Numbered from the stretch's first letter, positions 54,089-64,000 are shown. The stretch is 64,000 nt of DNA from Paraburkholderia unamae (GCF_003268775.1 NZ_QLSU01000018.1:62001-126000), one strand, 5' to 3'. The notes: generated by a model from the sequence alone, not told the origin. Numbers and translations are program-made.

Positions 54089-55171
54089 TTACCCCGGCTG
54101 TGCTCCCGAACTCGCGGGCGGTGCGATGCGCCGCGTGGTTTCGCGCGTCACGAGCGTGAGCGGAACCGGGCTGAGCGAGATGGATTGCTTGCGGATCATC
54201 TGCACGATGCCCTGCGCCGCGAGGCGGCCGATTTCAAACGTCGGCTGCCGTACCGTCGTGAGCGGCGGCGTCATGTACGACGACGTGGGCAGATCGTCGA
54301 AGCCGACCAGCGAAATGTCTTCGGGCACGCGCACGCCACGGCGGAACATCGCGAGGCGCGCGCCATACGCGGTCTGGTCGTTTGCGCAGAACACCGCGCT
54401 GAATGTCGGGCGGCGCGCCATCAGACGCTCCATCGCGGCCAGCCCGCCCGTCTCCAGGTAGTCGCCCTGTTCCACGAGACCGGCGTCAAAGCCAATGCCC
54501 GCTTCCTCCAGCGCGATGCGGTAGCCGTCCAGCCGCTCGATCGCGTCCTCGTGACTGCTCGGCCCGGCAATGAAGGCGATCTCGCGATGCCCCTCTTCGA
54601 TCAGATGCCGCGTCGCGTCGCGCGCGCCCTTGAGATTGTCGATCGGCAAACCGGCCAGCGCGGGGCCGTTGTGCAACGAGCGCCCCAGCACGAGCATCGG
54701 CGCGTGCCGCGCGTATTCCGCAAGCGAGGGCTCATCGAGCTGCGCATGCAGCAGGATGACGCCTTCCACGCGGCGCGCGATCAGTTCTTCGAGGCGCGCC
54801 TTTTCGTCGTCGAGATTCCAGCGGCTGCTCACGAAGATCGGTGTAAAGCCGGGCTCGTACAGCGACTCCTCAATGCCGCGCAGCCACTCCGCGTAAAAGG
54901 GACTCGACACGGCCTGCGTGAGCACGCCGATCGTTGCGGTCCGGCCGCTCGCCAGGCTGCGCGCCAGCACGTTCGGCCGATAGTTGAAACGGGCAATCGC
55001 CTCTTCCACGGCGCGCTGCTTTTCGGGCAGAACGCGCGCCGAACCATTGAGGATGCGCGACACCGTGCTCGGAGAAACCCCGGCTGCGCGCGCGATCTCC
55101 TCGAGCTTGACATTGGGCGAGCTGATGTCCTCTTTGGGTGCGTCGCGATTTTCGTTAGGGCCGTCGGTCAT
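54089..55171 (-). CDS. LacI-family regulator of the beta-glucoside operon
   Basis: A 360-residue LacI repressor with a 20-residue acidic leader, the HTH at about residues 22-42 (KLEEIARAAGVSPSTVSRIL), hinge LARSLASGRTATIGVL and effector-domain motifs VFCANDQTAYGARLAMFRRG and ISLVGFDDLPTSSY. It lies directly upstream of the ABC-GH1 operon on the same strand. Identical 14-bp palindromes lie before it and before the operon, so it should repress both. Confidence 0.93.
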   Translation of the reverse strand: MTDGPNENRDAPKEDISSPNVKLEEIARAAGVSPSTVSRILNGSARVLPEKQRAVEEAIARFNYRPNVLARSLASGRTATIGVLTQAVSSPFYAEWLRGIEESLYEPGFTPIFVSSRWNLDDEKARLEELIARRVEGVILLHAQLDEPSLAEYARHAPMLVLGRSLHNGPALAGLPIDNLKGARDATRHLIEEGHREIAFIAGPSSHEDAIERLDGYRIALEEAGIGFDAGLVEQGDYLETGGLAAMERLMARRPTFSAVFCANDQTAYGARLAMFRRGVRVPEDISLVGFDDLPTSSYMTPPLTTVRQPTFEIGRLAAQGIVQMIRKQSISLSPVPLTLVTRETTRRIAPPASSGAQPG

Positions 55172-55193
55172 GAGTTCCGCCTGAATGATTGCC

Positions 55194-55207
55194 TGAAAGC
55201 GCTTTCA
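55194..55207. promoter_or_regulatory. LacI operator before its own regulator gene
   Basis: TGAAAGCGCTTTCA, a perfect 14-bp palindrome, 22 bp before the LacI start. It suits autorepression. Confidence 0.87.
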
Positions 55208-55255
55208 ATTAAAGAAAGGTGTGATCCGTGGTGCGCGCCCGAAACCCCGCACTCG

Positions 55256-55301
55256 AAAAAAGCAGCCGATGCGACCCGGGTGGAGGAGTTGTCGCATCGG
55301 C
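55256..55301 (-). terminator. Rho-independent terminator of the porin gene
   Basis: On the minus strand an 11-bp stem (GCCGATGCGAC/GTCGCATCGGC, 15-nt loop) is followed by a run of six T (plus-strand A at 55256-55261), 73 bp after the porin stop. Confidence 0.88.
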
Positions 55302-55374
55302 CTCTCCATACAAGAGAATCAAGCAGTACCTAACACTCAGAGATCACTACAACGACAGGTCAGACAGGAACAAC

Positions 55375-56529
55375 TCAGAACATATGCATGACGCCCGCGA
55401 ACACGCCGGTCTGGCTATGACCGTAGCTCGGGTTGTCGTTCGACGACGTGCCCGTTGCCGCGTCGAAATTGTTGTTGCCGTACGGGCCGTTGCCCAGGTT
55501 GATGTTCGACGTCGAACTGTTGTGCACGTAACCGGCTTCCGCGTAAAGGAAGGTGCGCTTCGACAGGTTGTACGTCGTGCCGAGCGTGTACAGCGTGGCG
55601 TTGCCGTTGCCATTGTTCGCGTTGGCGTGGAACACGGCTGCGGTGATCGCCGAGGCGTCGTTCACCTGCCATGCGGCGCCGATCCATTCGTGGTTCACGC
55701 TGGTCGGCGCGCTCACGCCGGCCGGCTGCGAGGCGTCGCTCACGCCCATGCTCGCGTTGGTGGCATCAGGCGCGCTCAGGTGCTGGTAGCCCGCGTAGAG
55801 TTTCACCGGCCCGAACACGTAGGTGCCGCCCGCGAGAATCGAGCGCGAAGCCGAGTAGACGTTGTTGAACGAGCCGTTGGCGCCGCGCACTTCGTCGTAG
55901 ATCACGCGGAAATCGCCGCTGCCCCAGGTGTAAATGCCTTCCACGGCGTTCGTGCGGCCCTGACCGGTCGGCACGCCCTGCGCATTGACGGGCGCCGAGT
56001 TCCAGCTCGTGTTGTTCGTCAGCGAATACTGGCCTTTGAGCACGAGGCCGCCGAACAGCACGGGCGAGTCGTACTCCGCGCCGTTGCTCGTGCTCGTCCA
56101 GTTGCGGCCGCGCACGAGTGTCGAAATCGCGTAACGCTGCATCAGTTGCGGGTCCGTGCCCCAGCTATCCTGCGCCAGTTCGCCGGCGCCGAGATTACCC
56201 ATCTTGAAGAGACCGAAGCGCTCGTTGGTGAAACCCACCGTGGCGTGACGGCCGAACAGGTTGCCAGCCGAAGCGCCGGTCATGGTATTGAGCTGACCTT
56301 CGAGCTGGAAGACCGCTTTCGTGCCGCCGCCGAGATCCTCGGAGCCGAGGAGCCCGAACCAGGAGCAACCCCAGTCGCCGCTCTGCGCCGAGAACTTGTT
56401 GCCGCCCGGAAGACCGGTCTCGTACTGCACGCCGTTGTCGATACGGCCGTACAGCGTGACGCTGCTCTGGGCGTGGGCCACCGTAGCCGCCGCTGCCATG
56501 ACAGACAAAGCAATGACTTTCGTTTTCAT
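55375..56529 (-). CDS. Outer membrane porin, Burkholderia OmpC-like
   Basis: A 384-residue general porin. Signal peptide to residue 20 (AHA), then QSSVTLYGRIDNGVQYETG and FGLLGSEDLGGGTKAVFQLE, and a C-terminal Phe (GVFAGVMHMF). The mid-region has many Asn/Gly/Ser loops (NANNGNGNATLY). It lies upstream of the lacI-ABC-GH1 genes on the same strand but ends in its own terminator. It may admit beta-glucosides; an imperfect copy of the LacI operator lies 306 bp upstream of its start. Confidence 0.95.
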   Translation of the reverse strand: MKTKVIALSVMAAAATVAHAQSSVTLYGRIDNGVQYETGLPGGNKFSAQSGDWGCSWFGLLGSEDLGGGTKAVFQLEGQLNTMTGASAGNLFGRHATVGFTNERFGLFKMGNLGAGELAQDSWGTDPQLMQRYAISTLVRGRNWTSTSNGAEYDSPVLFGGLVLKGQYSLTNNTSWNSAPVNAQGVPTGQGRTNAVEGIYTWGSGDFRVIYDEVRGANGSFNNVYSASRSILAGGTYVFGPVKLYAGYQHLSAPDATNASMGVSDASQPAGVSAPTSVNHEWIGAAWQVNDASAITAAVFHANANNGNGNATLYTLGTTYNLSKRTFLYAEAGYVHNSSTSNINLGNGPYGNNNFDAATGTSSNDNPSYGHSQTGVFAGVMHMF

Positions 56530-56736
56530 TAGGTTTCCTATATATCCTCTGGCGTCTCCAAACCATCCAGGCCGTGTGTGCGCTGCACCTTTGCTGCCTG
56601 GCTGAAATGCTCGAATCACATTTCGGAGCGATTATAGGGAGGCCCCTGCGCCGCCCATCGAACTTCCTGACCAGGGAAAACGACGTTACCGATAACAGTT
56701 GCGCGCAATGTGGCCACGCTGTACCACCCCGTCTTA

Positions 56737-56756
56737 TGACCATGAGGTCATGGTCA
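56737..56756. promoter_or_regulatory. Perfect 20-bp inverted repeat, unknown operator
   Basis: TGACCATGA-GG-TCATGGTCA: 9-bp arms with a 2-bp spacer, about 208 bp upstream of the porin. The protein that binds it is not evident from the neighbours. Confidence 0.65.
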
Positions 56757-56765
56757 CCTGCCTGG

Positions 56766-56777
56766 CAAACCGGTTTG
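56766..56777. promoter_or_regulatory. LacI/GalR-like palindrome
   Basis: CAAACCGGTTTG, a perfect 12-bp palindrome with central CpG, of the general LacI-family operator shape but different from the other sites in the window. Confidence 0.5.
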
Positions 56778-56834
56778 GGTTCGTGAGCGAAAAAACGGTG
56801 CACGCGGAAAACCGCGCAAAAAATTCCGTTAGCA

Positions 56835-56848
56835 TGAAAGCGATTTCA
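56835..56848. promoter_or_regulatory. Imperfect beta-glucoside LacI operator
   Basis: TGAAAGCGATTTCA matches 13 of 14 bases of TGAAAGCGCTTTCA. It lies 306 bp upstream of the porin and 313 bp upstream of the BON gene. Confidence 0.55.
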
Positions 56849-57160
56849 AGCTTGACAGCGTCTTTGGAGCGTGTTCAATGTTGTGAAGATGCAACGACTC
56901 GCCGGCTCCCGCTGTTCTTTCGCCACGTCGCACCCGCGGCGTCCCGTCCGATCCCGATGCACCTGCAAACCTTTCGCCGGGTAACGGCACGACCGTTTCA
57001 TGCTCGGCGCGGCAAGATTCTCGAAGCGCCCTTGCGGTGCGTGGCCATGGGAGCCCATGGCGAGGAATTTTGTCCGATGACTTCGCGGCCCCGCATGGTG
57101 TTGGACCGGAAGACGTGCTGCCGGAGTTTGCCGGCGCACTTGCCAATGTAAGGAGGTGTT

Positions 57161-57454
57161 GTGAAAACAACCATGACTTCCACGCTCGCGTTATTGATCG
57201 CCAGCACCCTGGCGCCAGCCGTTCTCGCCGACACCGGTTCGAGCGCAAGCGACGGGCAGATCGAACACAATGTGCGCGTCAATGCGGCGCGCCACGGTGT
57301 TGGGCTGTCTCACGTGTTTGTGTTTTCCCGCGGGGGTGCGGTCACGCTGGTCGGGTGGGTTCCCCAGCATGAGGATGTCGCGATGGCCGGACAAAGCGCG
57401 GCGGCCGTGGACGGTGTGACCTCGGTGAACAACCAGCTTGCACGTGGACGTTGA
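57161..57454 (+). CDS. Small exported BON-domain protein
   Basis: A 97-residue protein with a signal peptide to about residue 24 (VLADTG) and one BON domain (IEHNVRVNAARHGVGLSHVF to VDGVTSVNNQLAR). BON proteins act in the periplasm or at the outer membrane and often respond to osmotic or envelope stress. The GTG at 57161 follows AAGGAGGT, a near-perfect Shine-Dalgarno, at short spacing. The neighbours give no clue to its role. Confidence 0.85.
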   Translation: MKTTMTSTLALLIASTLAPAVLADTGSSASDGQIEHNVRVNAARHGVGLSHVFVFSRGGAVTLVGWVPQHEDVAMAGQSAAAVDGVTSVNNQLARGR

Positions 57455-57557
57455 GTGAGGATCGGAGCGGTCGTGTGTCTCTGTACAGGCCGCGTGAGTT
57501 CTTCAATTATTCCGTACCACTGATTATTGTTCCGATCAATGGCTGCGGATAGGTTCC

Positions 57558-57597
57558 GGTCGCCGGCGCGCGCAACAGACTTCACGCGCCGGCGACC
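57558..57597. terminator. Strong hairpin between BON and lyase-family genes
   Basis: A perfect 13-bp stem GGTCGCCGGCGCG/CGCGCCGGCGACC with a 14-nt loop, 10 bp after the stop of the minus-strand gene at 57608. No T-tract, but placed as a terminator. Confidence 0.7.
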
Positions 57598-57607
57598 CGC
57601 CCCGCGT

Positions 57608-58492
57608 TTACTCCTTGGCCGCGTATTCGCGATCGAGGCGATCGAACAGCGGCTTGTTCACGAGGCGCTGGCGTTCCGCGAACGGCGCGACGATATTCGC
57701 GTCTTCGTCGAGGCGGCCGTTCGCGCTCAGCATGCCGAGCGCGCGCTGCATGCCCACCAGCGCGCCTTGCAGCGCCGCGTTCGCGTACAGCACCAGCGCG
57801 TAGCCCAGACCCGCCAATGCCTCGCGCGACTGCACCGGCGTCTTGCCGCCGATCACGATGTTGATGAGTTGCGGCGCGTCGATGAGCTTCGGCAGGCGCT
57901 CGATGTCTTCGAGCTTTTCAGTCGCTTCGATAAAGAGGATATCCGCGCCCGCCTCGATGAACGCGTGGCCGCGCGCGATCGCGTCCTCGATACCGTGCAC
58001 CGCCGCCGCGTCGGTGCGCGCCATGATGAGCAGGTTGCCGTCTTCGCGCGCATCCACGGCCGCGCGGATCTTGCCCACCATCTCGCTCGTGCCGATCACT
58101 TCCTTGTTGGCGAAGTGGCCGCACTTCTTCGGCATGATCTGGTCTTCGAACTGGATCGCGTCCGCGCCGCTGCGCTCCAGCGTGCGCACGGTCTGACGCA
58201 CGTTCAGCGCGTTGCCGAAGCCCGTGTCGGCGTCGACGATGAGCGGCAGGTTCACCGCGTCGCGCACGCGCGCCGTGTGCTCCGCCACGTCGGACAGGCC
58301 GATGAAGCCGAGGTCGGGCAAGCCGAACGACATGTTCGTCACGCCCGCGCCCGTGAGGTAAAGCGCTTCGAAACCGGCGTCCTCGATCACGCGCGCACTC
58401 ATCGCGTTGAAAGCGCCCGGCACGAGCAGGCCGCGGCGTTCGTTGACCTTGGCGCGGAACGCAGCGCGGCGCGCAGCAGTGGAATTCGTCAT
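57608..58492 (-). CDS. Isocitrate lyase/PEP mutase family enzyme (PrpB/oxaloacetate decarboxylase-like)
   Basis: A 294-residue TIM-barrel enzyme of the ICL/PEPM superfamily. It contains LVPGAFNAMSARVIEDAGF, the Mg-binding VDADTGFGN, QFEDQIMPKKCGH with the KKCGH active-site loop, and ARTDAAA. Members cleave 2-methylisocitrate, dimethylmalate or oxaloacetate. The usual prpC/prpD partners are absent, so methylisocitrate lyase is only one option. A sigma-54-type promoter lies 44 bp upstream and a PrpR-like activator is divergent. Confidence 0.88.
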   Translation of the reverse strand: MTNSTAARRAAFRAKVNERRGLLVPGAFNAMSARVIEDAGFEALYLTGAGVTNMSFGLPDLGFIGLSDVAEHTARVRDAVNLPLIVDADTGFGNALNVRQTVRTLERSGADAIQFEDQIMPKKCGHFANKEVIGTSEMVGKIRAAVDAREDGNLLIMARTDAAAVHGIEDAIARGHAFIEAGADILFIEATEKLEDIERLPKLIDAPQLINIVIGGKTPVQSREALAGLGYALVLYANAALQGALVGMQRALGMLSANGRLDEDANIVAPFAERQRLVNKPLFDRLDREYAAKE

Positions 58493-58535
58493 TGCAGTCA
58501 CTCCATGAGTTGGGGATTGGGATGGATAGCCTTTC

Positions 58536-58551
58536 TGCACGAAGCATGCCA
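58536..58551 (-). promoter_or_regulatory. Sigma-54 promoter of the lyase-family gene
   Basis: On the minus strand TGGCATGCTTCGTGCA: the -24 (TGGCATG) and -12 (GTGCA) boxes have the required GG-N10-GC spacing and 9 of 11 consensus bases. It ends 43 nt before the start codon and faces a divergent sigma-54 activator gene. Confidence 0.75.
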
Positions 58552-58617
58552 GTTAAGGTGGAAGGTGCTCCAAGCCCGATAAAACAACGACTTAGGGGTT
58601 TCGCTGGGATTGCGAGT

Positions 58618-58664
58618 GTTTCGTGGCACAATGCCTGAAACGTTTCATGGAACGCATTTCGAAA
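58618..58664. promoter_or_regulatory. Upstream activator sites of the PrpR-like regulator
   Basis: A two-part dyad GTTTC-N2-GGCA-N3-TGCC-N1-GAAAC (58618-58641) is followed by TGAAACGTTTCA (58636-58647) and TTTCGAAA (58657-58664). They lie about 70-130 bp upstream of the sigma-54 promoter, the usual place for enhancer sites. Confidence 0.65.
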
Positions 58665-58708
58665 CAACCCATGGAACAGACCCTCCCTTGTTTCCCGAGG
58701 TCAGTGCC

Positions 58709-60673
<1,965 letters not shown>

Positions 60674-60737
60674 TCCCCATGAGCAGGCTCGGGTAAGATG
60701 GAGACCACGCCTCCACCCTGCCGCGGAACCTGCCATC

Positions 60738-61349
60738 GTGAACTATTTCAATGTCCTGCTCGCGCTTTCCGGCGTTCTGTTCCTGAGCGTCGCCAGCCCC
60801 GGACCGAACTTCGTCATCGTCACGTCCACGGCAGTCGCTTCGCGCCGCGCGGGGCTCGCAACGGGCCTCGGGCTCGCCGCCGCTTCGGGCACCTGGGCGT
60901 GGATCGCCATCGCGGGCCTGAGCCTGATCGTCGCGCACGTCGCCTGGATCGGCACCGTGCTGCGCATCGCGGGCGCGGGCTATCTGATCTGGCTCGGCGC
61001 GAAAACGCTGCTCACGGCGCGCCAGCCTTTGAAGGTGTCGGCGCATGGCGCAACCTCGGGCTGGAGTGCCGCGAAAAAGGGCTATGTCGTGAGCATGACC
61101 AATCCAAAGGCGATCGCGTTCTACGGCAGTATCTTCGCGCTGATGGTGCCCGCCGGTTCGCCGCGCTGGCTCGAAATCGCGGTCGTGGTGATCGCGATCC
61201 TCATTTCGTGCGCGTGGTATTGCACGATGGCGCTGCTCGCCTCGCATCCCGCCGTGCGCCAGTTCCTCATCCGGCGCAAGGCCGCGCTCGACTCCGTGGT
61301 GGGCGTCGTGCTGATCGCGCTTGGCGGCCGGATGCTCGCGGGGCGCTGA
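60738..61349 (+). CDS. LysE-family amino-acid exporter
   Basis: A 203-residue membrane protein with five to six predicted helices. The LysE/RhtB signature is SPGPNFVIVTSTAVASRRAG near residue 20, and SMTNPKAIAFYGSIFA near residue 120. The family exports amino acids such as homoserine, threonine or lysine. GTG start at 60738. It lies 29 bp from the convergent citrulline hydrolase gene, whose pathway also handles amino acids. Confidence 0.9.
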   Translation: MNYFNVLLALSGVLFLSVASPGPNFVIVTSTAVASRRAGLATGLGLAAASGTWAWIAIAGLSLIVAHVAWIGTVLRIAGAGYLIWLGAKTLLTARQPLKVSAHGATSGWSAAKKGYVVSMTNPKAIAFYGSIFALMVPAGSPRWLEIAVVVIAILISCAWYCTMALLASHPAVRQFLIRRKAALDSVVGVVLIALGGRMLAGR

Positions 61350-61378
61350 GTTCGCCCGCCGCGAGCGCGCGCAGGCGG

Positions 61379-62317
61379 CTAGCGCCGCTTCTCCAGATGC
61401 ACGCCGGCCAGCATGCAGCGCACCGACCCGCCGGCCATCTCGATGGTCGGCACCTTCAGCGGCAGCAATTGCGCCGAGCGTTCGATCACACTTCGCTGCC
61501 GCGCAGTCAGGCAATCGAACGCACGCTGCGACAACGCGAGCACGCGCCCATCACGCGCCGAAAGCTCGATGGCGTTGCCCGCGAAATCGCCGATCTGCTC
61601 CGGCTCCAGTCCGATGACAGTGCGCCCGCTGCGTTCCAGACGCTGATGAATCCAGGCGCGACGCGCAACGTCGTTGATCATGTCGAGGCCGACCAGCGCG
61701 AACTCGGTCGCAACGCTCATCATGACGTTGGTGTGATAGATCGGCCGGCCATCCGCGCCAGTCGTGTCGAAACACTCGGGCTCGAACTCGAAGCGCCGGC
61801 AAAAGCGCGCGAGCGCCACGGGGTCGGCGCGGCGCGAGCGCGCCGTGTACGCCACGCGGGTCACATGGTCGAGCACCATCGCGCCCGTGCCCTCCAGAAA
61901 TACTTCGTCATGCTCAAGACCTGAGAAGTCGGTCACATCCTCCACGCGATACTCCGACTTGAGCATCTCGATCACATCCGTGCGCCGTTCGCGCCGCCGG
62001 TTGCCGCTATACATCGGATAGAGCGCGACATGCCCGCCCGCGTGCGTGGAAAACCAGTTGTTGGGGAACACCGAGTCGGGCGTGCCGTGCTCGCCGAAGT
62101 CGTCGAAGAGATGCACGCGCACGCCCGCGTCTTCGAGCGTTTGCGCGGCGCGGCTCACCTCCTCGCGCGCCGCCTCGGCGATAGCCCCGGCGCGCTCGCC
62201 GCTCGCGCCGGCCGTGCACTGGAACGCGTTGTCCGCGGCCGTTTCGGGGTTGGGATGAAAACGGTGCGGCCGGATCATCACGACGGCGCGAGGCGCCTGG
62301 ATCGAATGGAAATTCAT
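61379..62317 (-). CDS. ctlX: Citrulline hydrolase CtlX (amidinotransferase superfamily)
   Basis: A 312-residue guanidino-group-modifying enzyme related to arginine deiminase. Conserved segments are VFPNNWFSTHAGG, FLEGTGAMVLDHV, IYHTNVMMSV (active-site His) and the late catalytic Cys in GGSVRCMLAGVHL. This set matches the CtlX branch, which hydrolyses citrulline to ornithine. ATG 62317 was preferred to a TTG 24 nt earlier. It follows ornithine cyclodeaminase by 38 bp in one operon, which supports the role. Confidence 0.85.
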   Translation of the reverse strand: MNFHSIQAPRAVVMIRPHRFHPNPETAADNAFQCTAGASGERAGAIAEAAREEVSRAAQTLEDAGVRVHLFDDFGEHGTPDSVFPNNWFSTHAGGHVALYPMYSGNRRRERRTDVIEMLKSEYRVEDVTDFSGLEHDEVFLEGTGAMVLDHVTRVAYTARSRRADPVALARFCRRFEFEPECFDTTGADGRPIYHTNVMMSVATEFALVGLDMINDVARRAWIHQRLERSGRTVIGLEPEQIGDFAGNAIELSARDGRVLALSQRAFDCLTARQRSVIERSAQLLPLKVPTIEMAGGSVRCMLAGVHLEKRR

Positions 62318-62355
62318 GGGGCGTAGCGAATGAGAAACCAAACCGGACGATACGA

Positions 62356-63426
62356 TCAGGCCACCGAATCCACCGGTTCCACCTGAGCGAGGGAACTCGC
62401 GCGGGCCGCCGGTTCACTGATCAACGCAAAGAGATTCTTGGGGTCTTCGGCGGGCGGAATCAGCGCAATCTCGCTGCCCTCGCCGTGCTCCAGTTCGAGC
62501 GCATACAGATAGCGCAGCGCGGAATAATCCTCCAGCGCGAAGCCCACCGAATCGAATACCGTGACCTGCGCCGCATGCTCGCGGCCCGCCGCCTCGCCTT
62601 GCAGCACGCGCCAGAACTCGGTCACCGGAAAGTCGGCGGGCATTTGCTGGATCTCGCCTTCAATGCGGCTCTGCGGCTCGTATTCGACAATCACGCGCGC
62701 CATGCGCAGCACGTCCGCGTGCAGTTCGGTCTTGCCGGGGCAATCGCCGCCCACCGCGTTCAGGTGCATGCCCGGCTCGATCATCTCCGGCGTGATGATC
62801 GTGGCGTACGCCTTGTCGGCCGTGACCGTCGTGACGATGTCGGCGCCGCGCACCGCCTGCGCGGTCGAGTCCGCGCGCACGACATTCAGGCGCGGGAATG
62901 CTGCCAGGTTGCGCACGAGTTTGTCGGTCGCCTTCGCGTCAATGTCGAACACGCGAATCTCCTCGATGCCCAGCAGCGCATGGAACGCCACGGCCTGGAA
63001 TTCGCTTTGCGCACCGTTGCCGATCAGCGCCATCGTGCGCGCATTCGCGCGCGCCAGATGCTTCGCGGCCAGCACCGAAGTCGCCGCCGTGCGCAGCGCC
63101 GTGGTGAGCGTAAGTTCCGCGAGCAGCAACGGGTAGCCCGTGGCGACGTCGCCGAGCGCGCCGAACGCCATGACCGTGTGCAACCCGCGCAGCGCGTTGA
63201 CCGGGTGGCCGTTCACGTACTTGAAGGCGAATCGCTGCGCGTCCGCCACGGGCATGAGTTCGATCACGCCCTCGCGCGAATGGCACGCGACGCGCGGCGA
63301 TTTGTCGAAATCGGCCCAGCGCCGGTAGTCGGATTCCAGCACGTCGACGAGTTCGCTCAGGAAGCGGCGCACGCCAATTCGCGCGATCAGACGGCGGGTG
63401 GCGGGAACGTCGAGAAAGCGGGTCAT
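62356..63426 (-). CDS. ocd: Ornithine cyclodeaminase
   Basis: A 356-residue mu-crystallin family enzyme. It has KYVNGHPVNALRGLHTVMAFG (read in two parts), the NAD-binding turn MALIGNGAQSEFQAVAF at about residue 132, and VTADKAYATIITPEMIEPGMHLNAVGGDCPGKTEL (split), with the catalytic Asp in GGDCPGK. It converts L-ornithine to L-proline and ammonia. With ctlX it makes a citrulline-ornithine-proline route. The operon is preceded by an Lrp-type regulator gene on the same strand. Confidence 0.92.
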   Translation of the reverse strand: MTRFLDVPATRRLIARIGVRRFLSELVDVLESDYRRWADFDKSPRVACHSREGVIELMPVADAQRFAFKYVNGHPVNALRGLHTVMAFGALGDVATGYPLLLAELTLTTALRTAATSVLAAKHLARANARTMALIGNGAQSEFQAVAFHALLGIEEIRVFDIDAKATDKLVRNLAAFPRLNVVRADSTAQAVRGADIVTTVTADKAYATIITPEMIEPGMHLNAVGGDCPGKTELHADVLRMARVIVEYEPQSRIEGEIQQMPADFPVTEFWRVLQGEAAGREHAAQVTVFDSVGFALEDYSALRYLYALELEHGEGSEIALIPPAEDPKNLFALISEPAARASSLAQVEPVDSVA

Positions 63427-63586
63427 GAAATGTCTCCTGATGGATGCGCGGCGTTACGCCACGTGATAAGGAGATTATTTCGGTGAAGCGCGCCAGCCAG
63501 AAGAGAGCAAAGCTGGCAAAACGCACAGCAAATGTGGCACTTTGCCCGCTTGCGCTGGCACGTTGACAACCCGGCGCGACGCTCGC

Positions 63587-64000
63587 TCAGGCCTTGTGCG
63601 TGGAGAGAAGGATGCTGGTCTCGCTGTTGCCGATGCCGTCGATCAGGCGGATCGCACCGAGCACGCGATCGAAATGTTCGAGCGAATCGGCCTGGAGTTC
63701 CGCGATCAGGTCCCAGCGCCCGTTCGTGCTGTAGATGGTCGAAACGTTCGGGTAGCCGCGCAGCGCCTTCACCACTTCGGCGGCGCGATTACCCTCTACC
63801 GCGATCGACATCAGCGCGCGGATGCGATGCTTCTCCGCCGCGGGCTTCACCTTGATCGTGTAGCCGACGATCACGCCGTTTTCCTCCAGCCGCGCAATGC
63901 GGTTCTGCACCGTTGCGCGCGCGACCCGCAGTTGCTTCGCGAGCGCGACGACCGAGGTGCGCGCGTTGTCGCGCAGGAGCGCGATGAGTTGGCGATCGAC
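63587..64000 (-). CDS. Lrp/AsnC-family regulator (5' end outside window)
   Basis: The last 137 residues of an Lrp/AsnC regulator; only about the first 10 residues are cut off at the right edge. The HTH (LIALLRDNARTSVVALAKQL, ATVQNRIARLEENGVI) is followed by the RAM ligand-binding domain (RALMSIAVEGNRAAEVVKAL to SETSILLSTHKA). It lies 160 bp upstream of ocd on the same strand, as regulators of ornithine/proline use often do. Ligand probably ornithine or a related amino acid (inference). Confidence 0.9.
   Translation of the reverse strand, partial: VDRQLIALLRDNARTSVVALAKQLRVARATVQNRIARLEENGVIVGYTIKVKPAAEKHRIRALMSIAVEGNRAAEVVKALRGYPNVSTIYSTNGRWDLIAELQADSLEHFDRVLGAIRLIDGIGNSETSILLSTHKA

Larger units (their letters stand above)
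56530..57160. other. 631-bp gap rich in palindromes
   Basis: The region between the porin and the divergent BON gene holds three separate palindromic sites (56737-56756, 56766-56777, 56835-56848) and the porin promoter. I find no gene with a plausible start, ribosome-binding site and composition here. Confidence 0.65.

Noticed and set aside
57608..58492. Part of a complete 2-methylcitrate (prp) operon
   Set aside because: No methylcitrate synthase, dehydratase or aconitase gene is nearby; only the PrpR-like activator and one lyase-family gene are present.

Overview
The window is a GC-rich, gene-dense stretch of accessory catabolic DNA. Its content points to a Burkholderiaceae bacterium, most likely Paraburkholderia or Caballeronia and probably a secondary chromosome or megaplasmid. 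The signs are the Burkholderia-type OmpC-like porins, many LysR/LacI/GntR regulators each beside its own uptake and catabolic operon, a PhaJ-PhaC pair and the D-erythronate (den/otn) pathway. The organism call is inference from gene content. I recognised no rRNA, tRNA, insertion sequence, phage gene or CRISPR array.

Layout. 0-1.8 kb: a cut-off LysR gene and a divergent MDR oxidoreductase. 1.9-8.4 kb: a hexuronate uptake system (porin, then TRAP SBP, small and large permease), its LacI regulator and uronate dehydrogenase, with near-identical operators before the porin and before udh. 8.4-14.8 kb: the D-erythronate pathway (denD-otnK-otnC-otnI), a GntR regulator and an MFS carrier, with a shared motif in both promoter regions. 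15.1-16.8 kb: hipBA toxin-antitoxin. 16.9-21.8 kb: LysR, M20 hydrolase, MHS transporter and beta-lactamase-fold hydrolase. 21.8-28.4 kb: a FAD/Fe-S dehydrogenase, an MFS carrier and a class V aminotransferase, with a divergent GntR and TTTTGCATGCAAAA operators. 28.4-30.6 kb: LysR and two small unknown proteins. 30.9-33.1 kb: phaJ-phaC. 33.3-35.8 kb: a second M20-MHS pair. 36-37 kb: a MarR-GNAT fusion. 37-46.9 kb: a xylose/xyloside operon (ABC importer, GH3 glycosidase, xylose dehydrogenase, lactonase) with a LacI regulator. 46.8-47.9 kb: a VapC-type toxin-antitoxin and a cluster of orphan operators. 47.9-56.5 kb: a beta-glucoside operon (ABC importer and GH1) with LacI and a porin. 57.2-60.7 kb: a BON protein, then a PEP-mutase/isocitrate-lyase-family enzyme with a sigma-54 promoter and a divergent PrpR-like activator. 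60.7-64 kb: a LysE exporter, then CtlX and ornithine cyclodeaminase (citrulline to ornithine to proline) and a cut-off Lrp regulator.

Common plan. Most blocks hold a regulator, a transporter, one or more enzymes and a palindromic operator that can be read directly. The least explained parts are the duplicated 30-bp operator pair and the LacI-type palindromes around the toxin-antitoxin locus (47.6-47.83 kb), the palindrome-rich 631-bp gap at 56.53-57.16 kb, and the unknown substrate of the dehydrogenase-aminotransferase operon at 21.8-27.5 kb.
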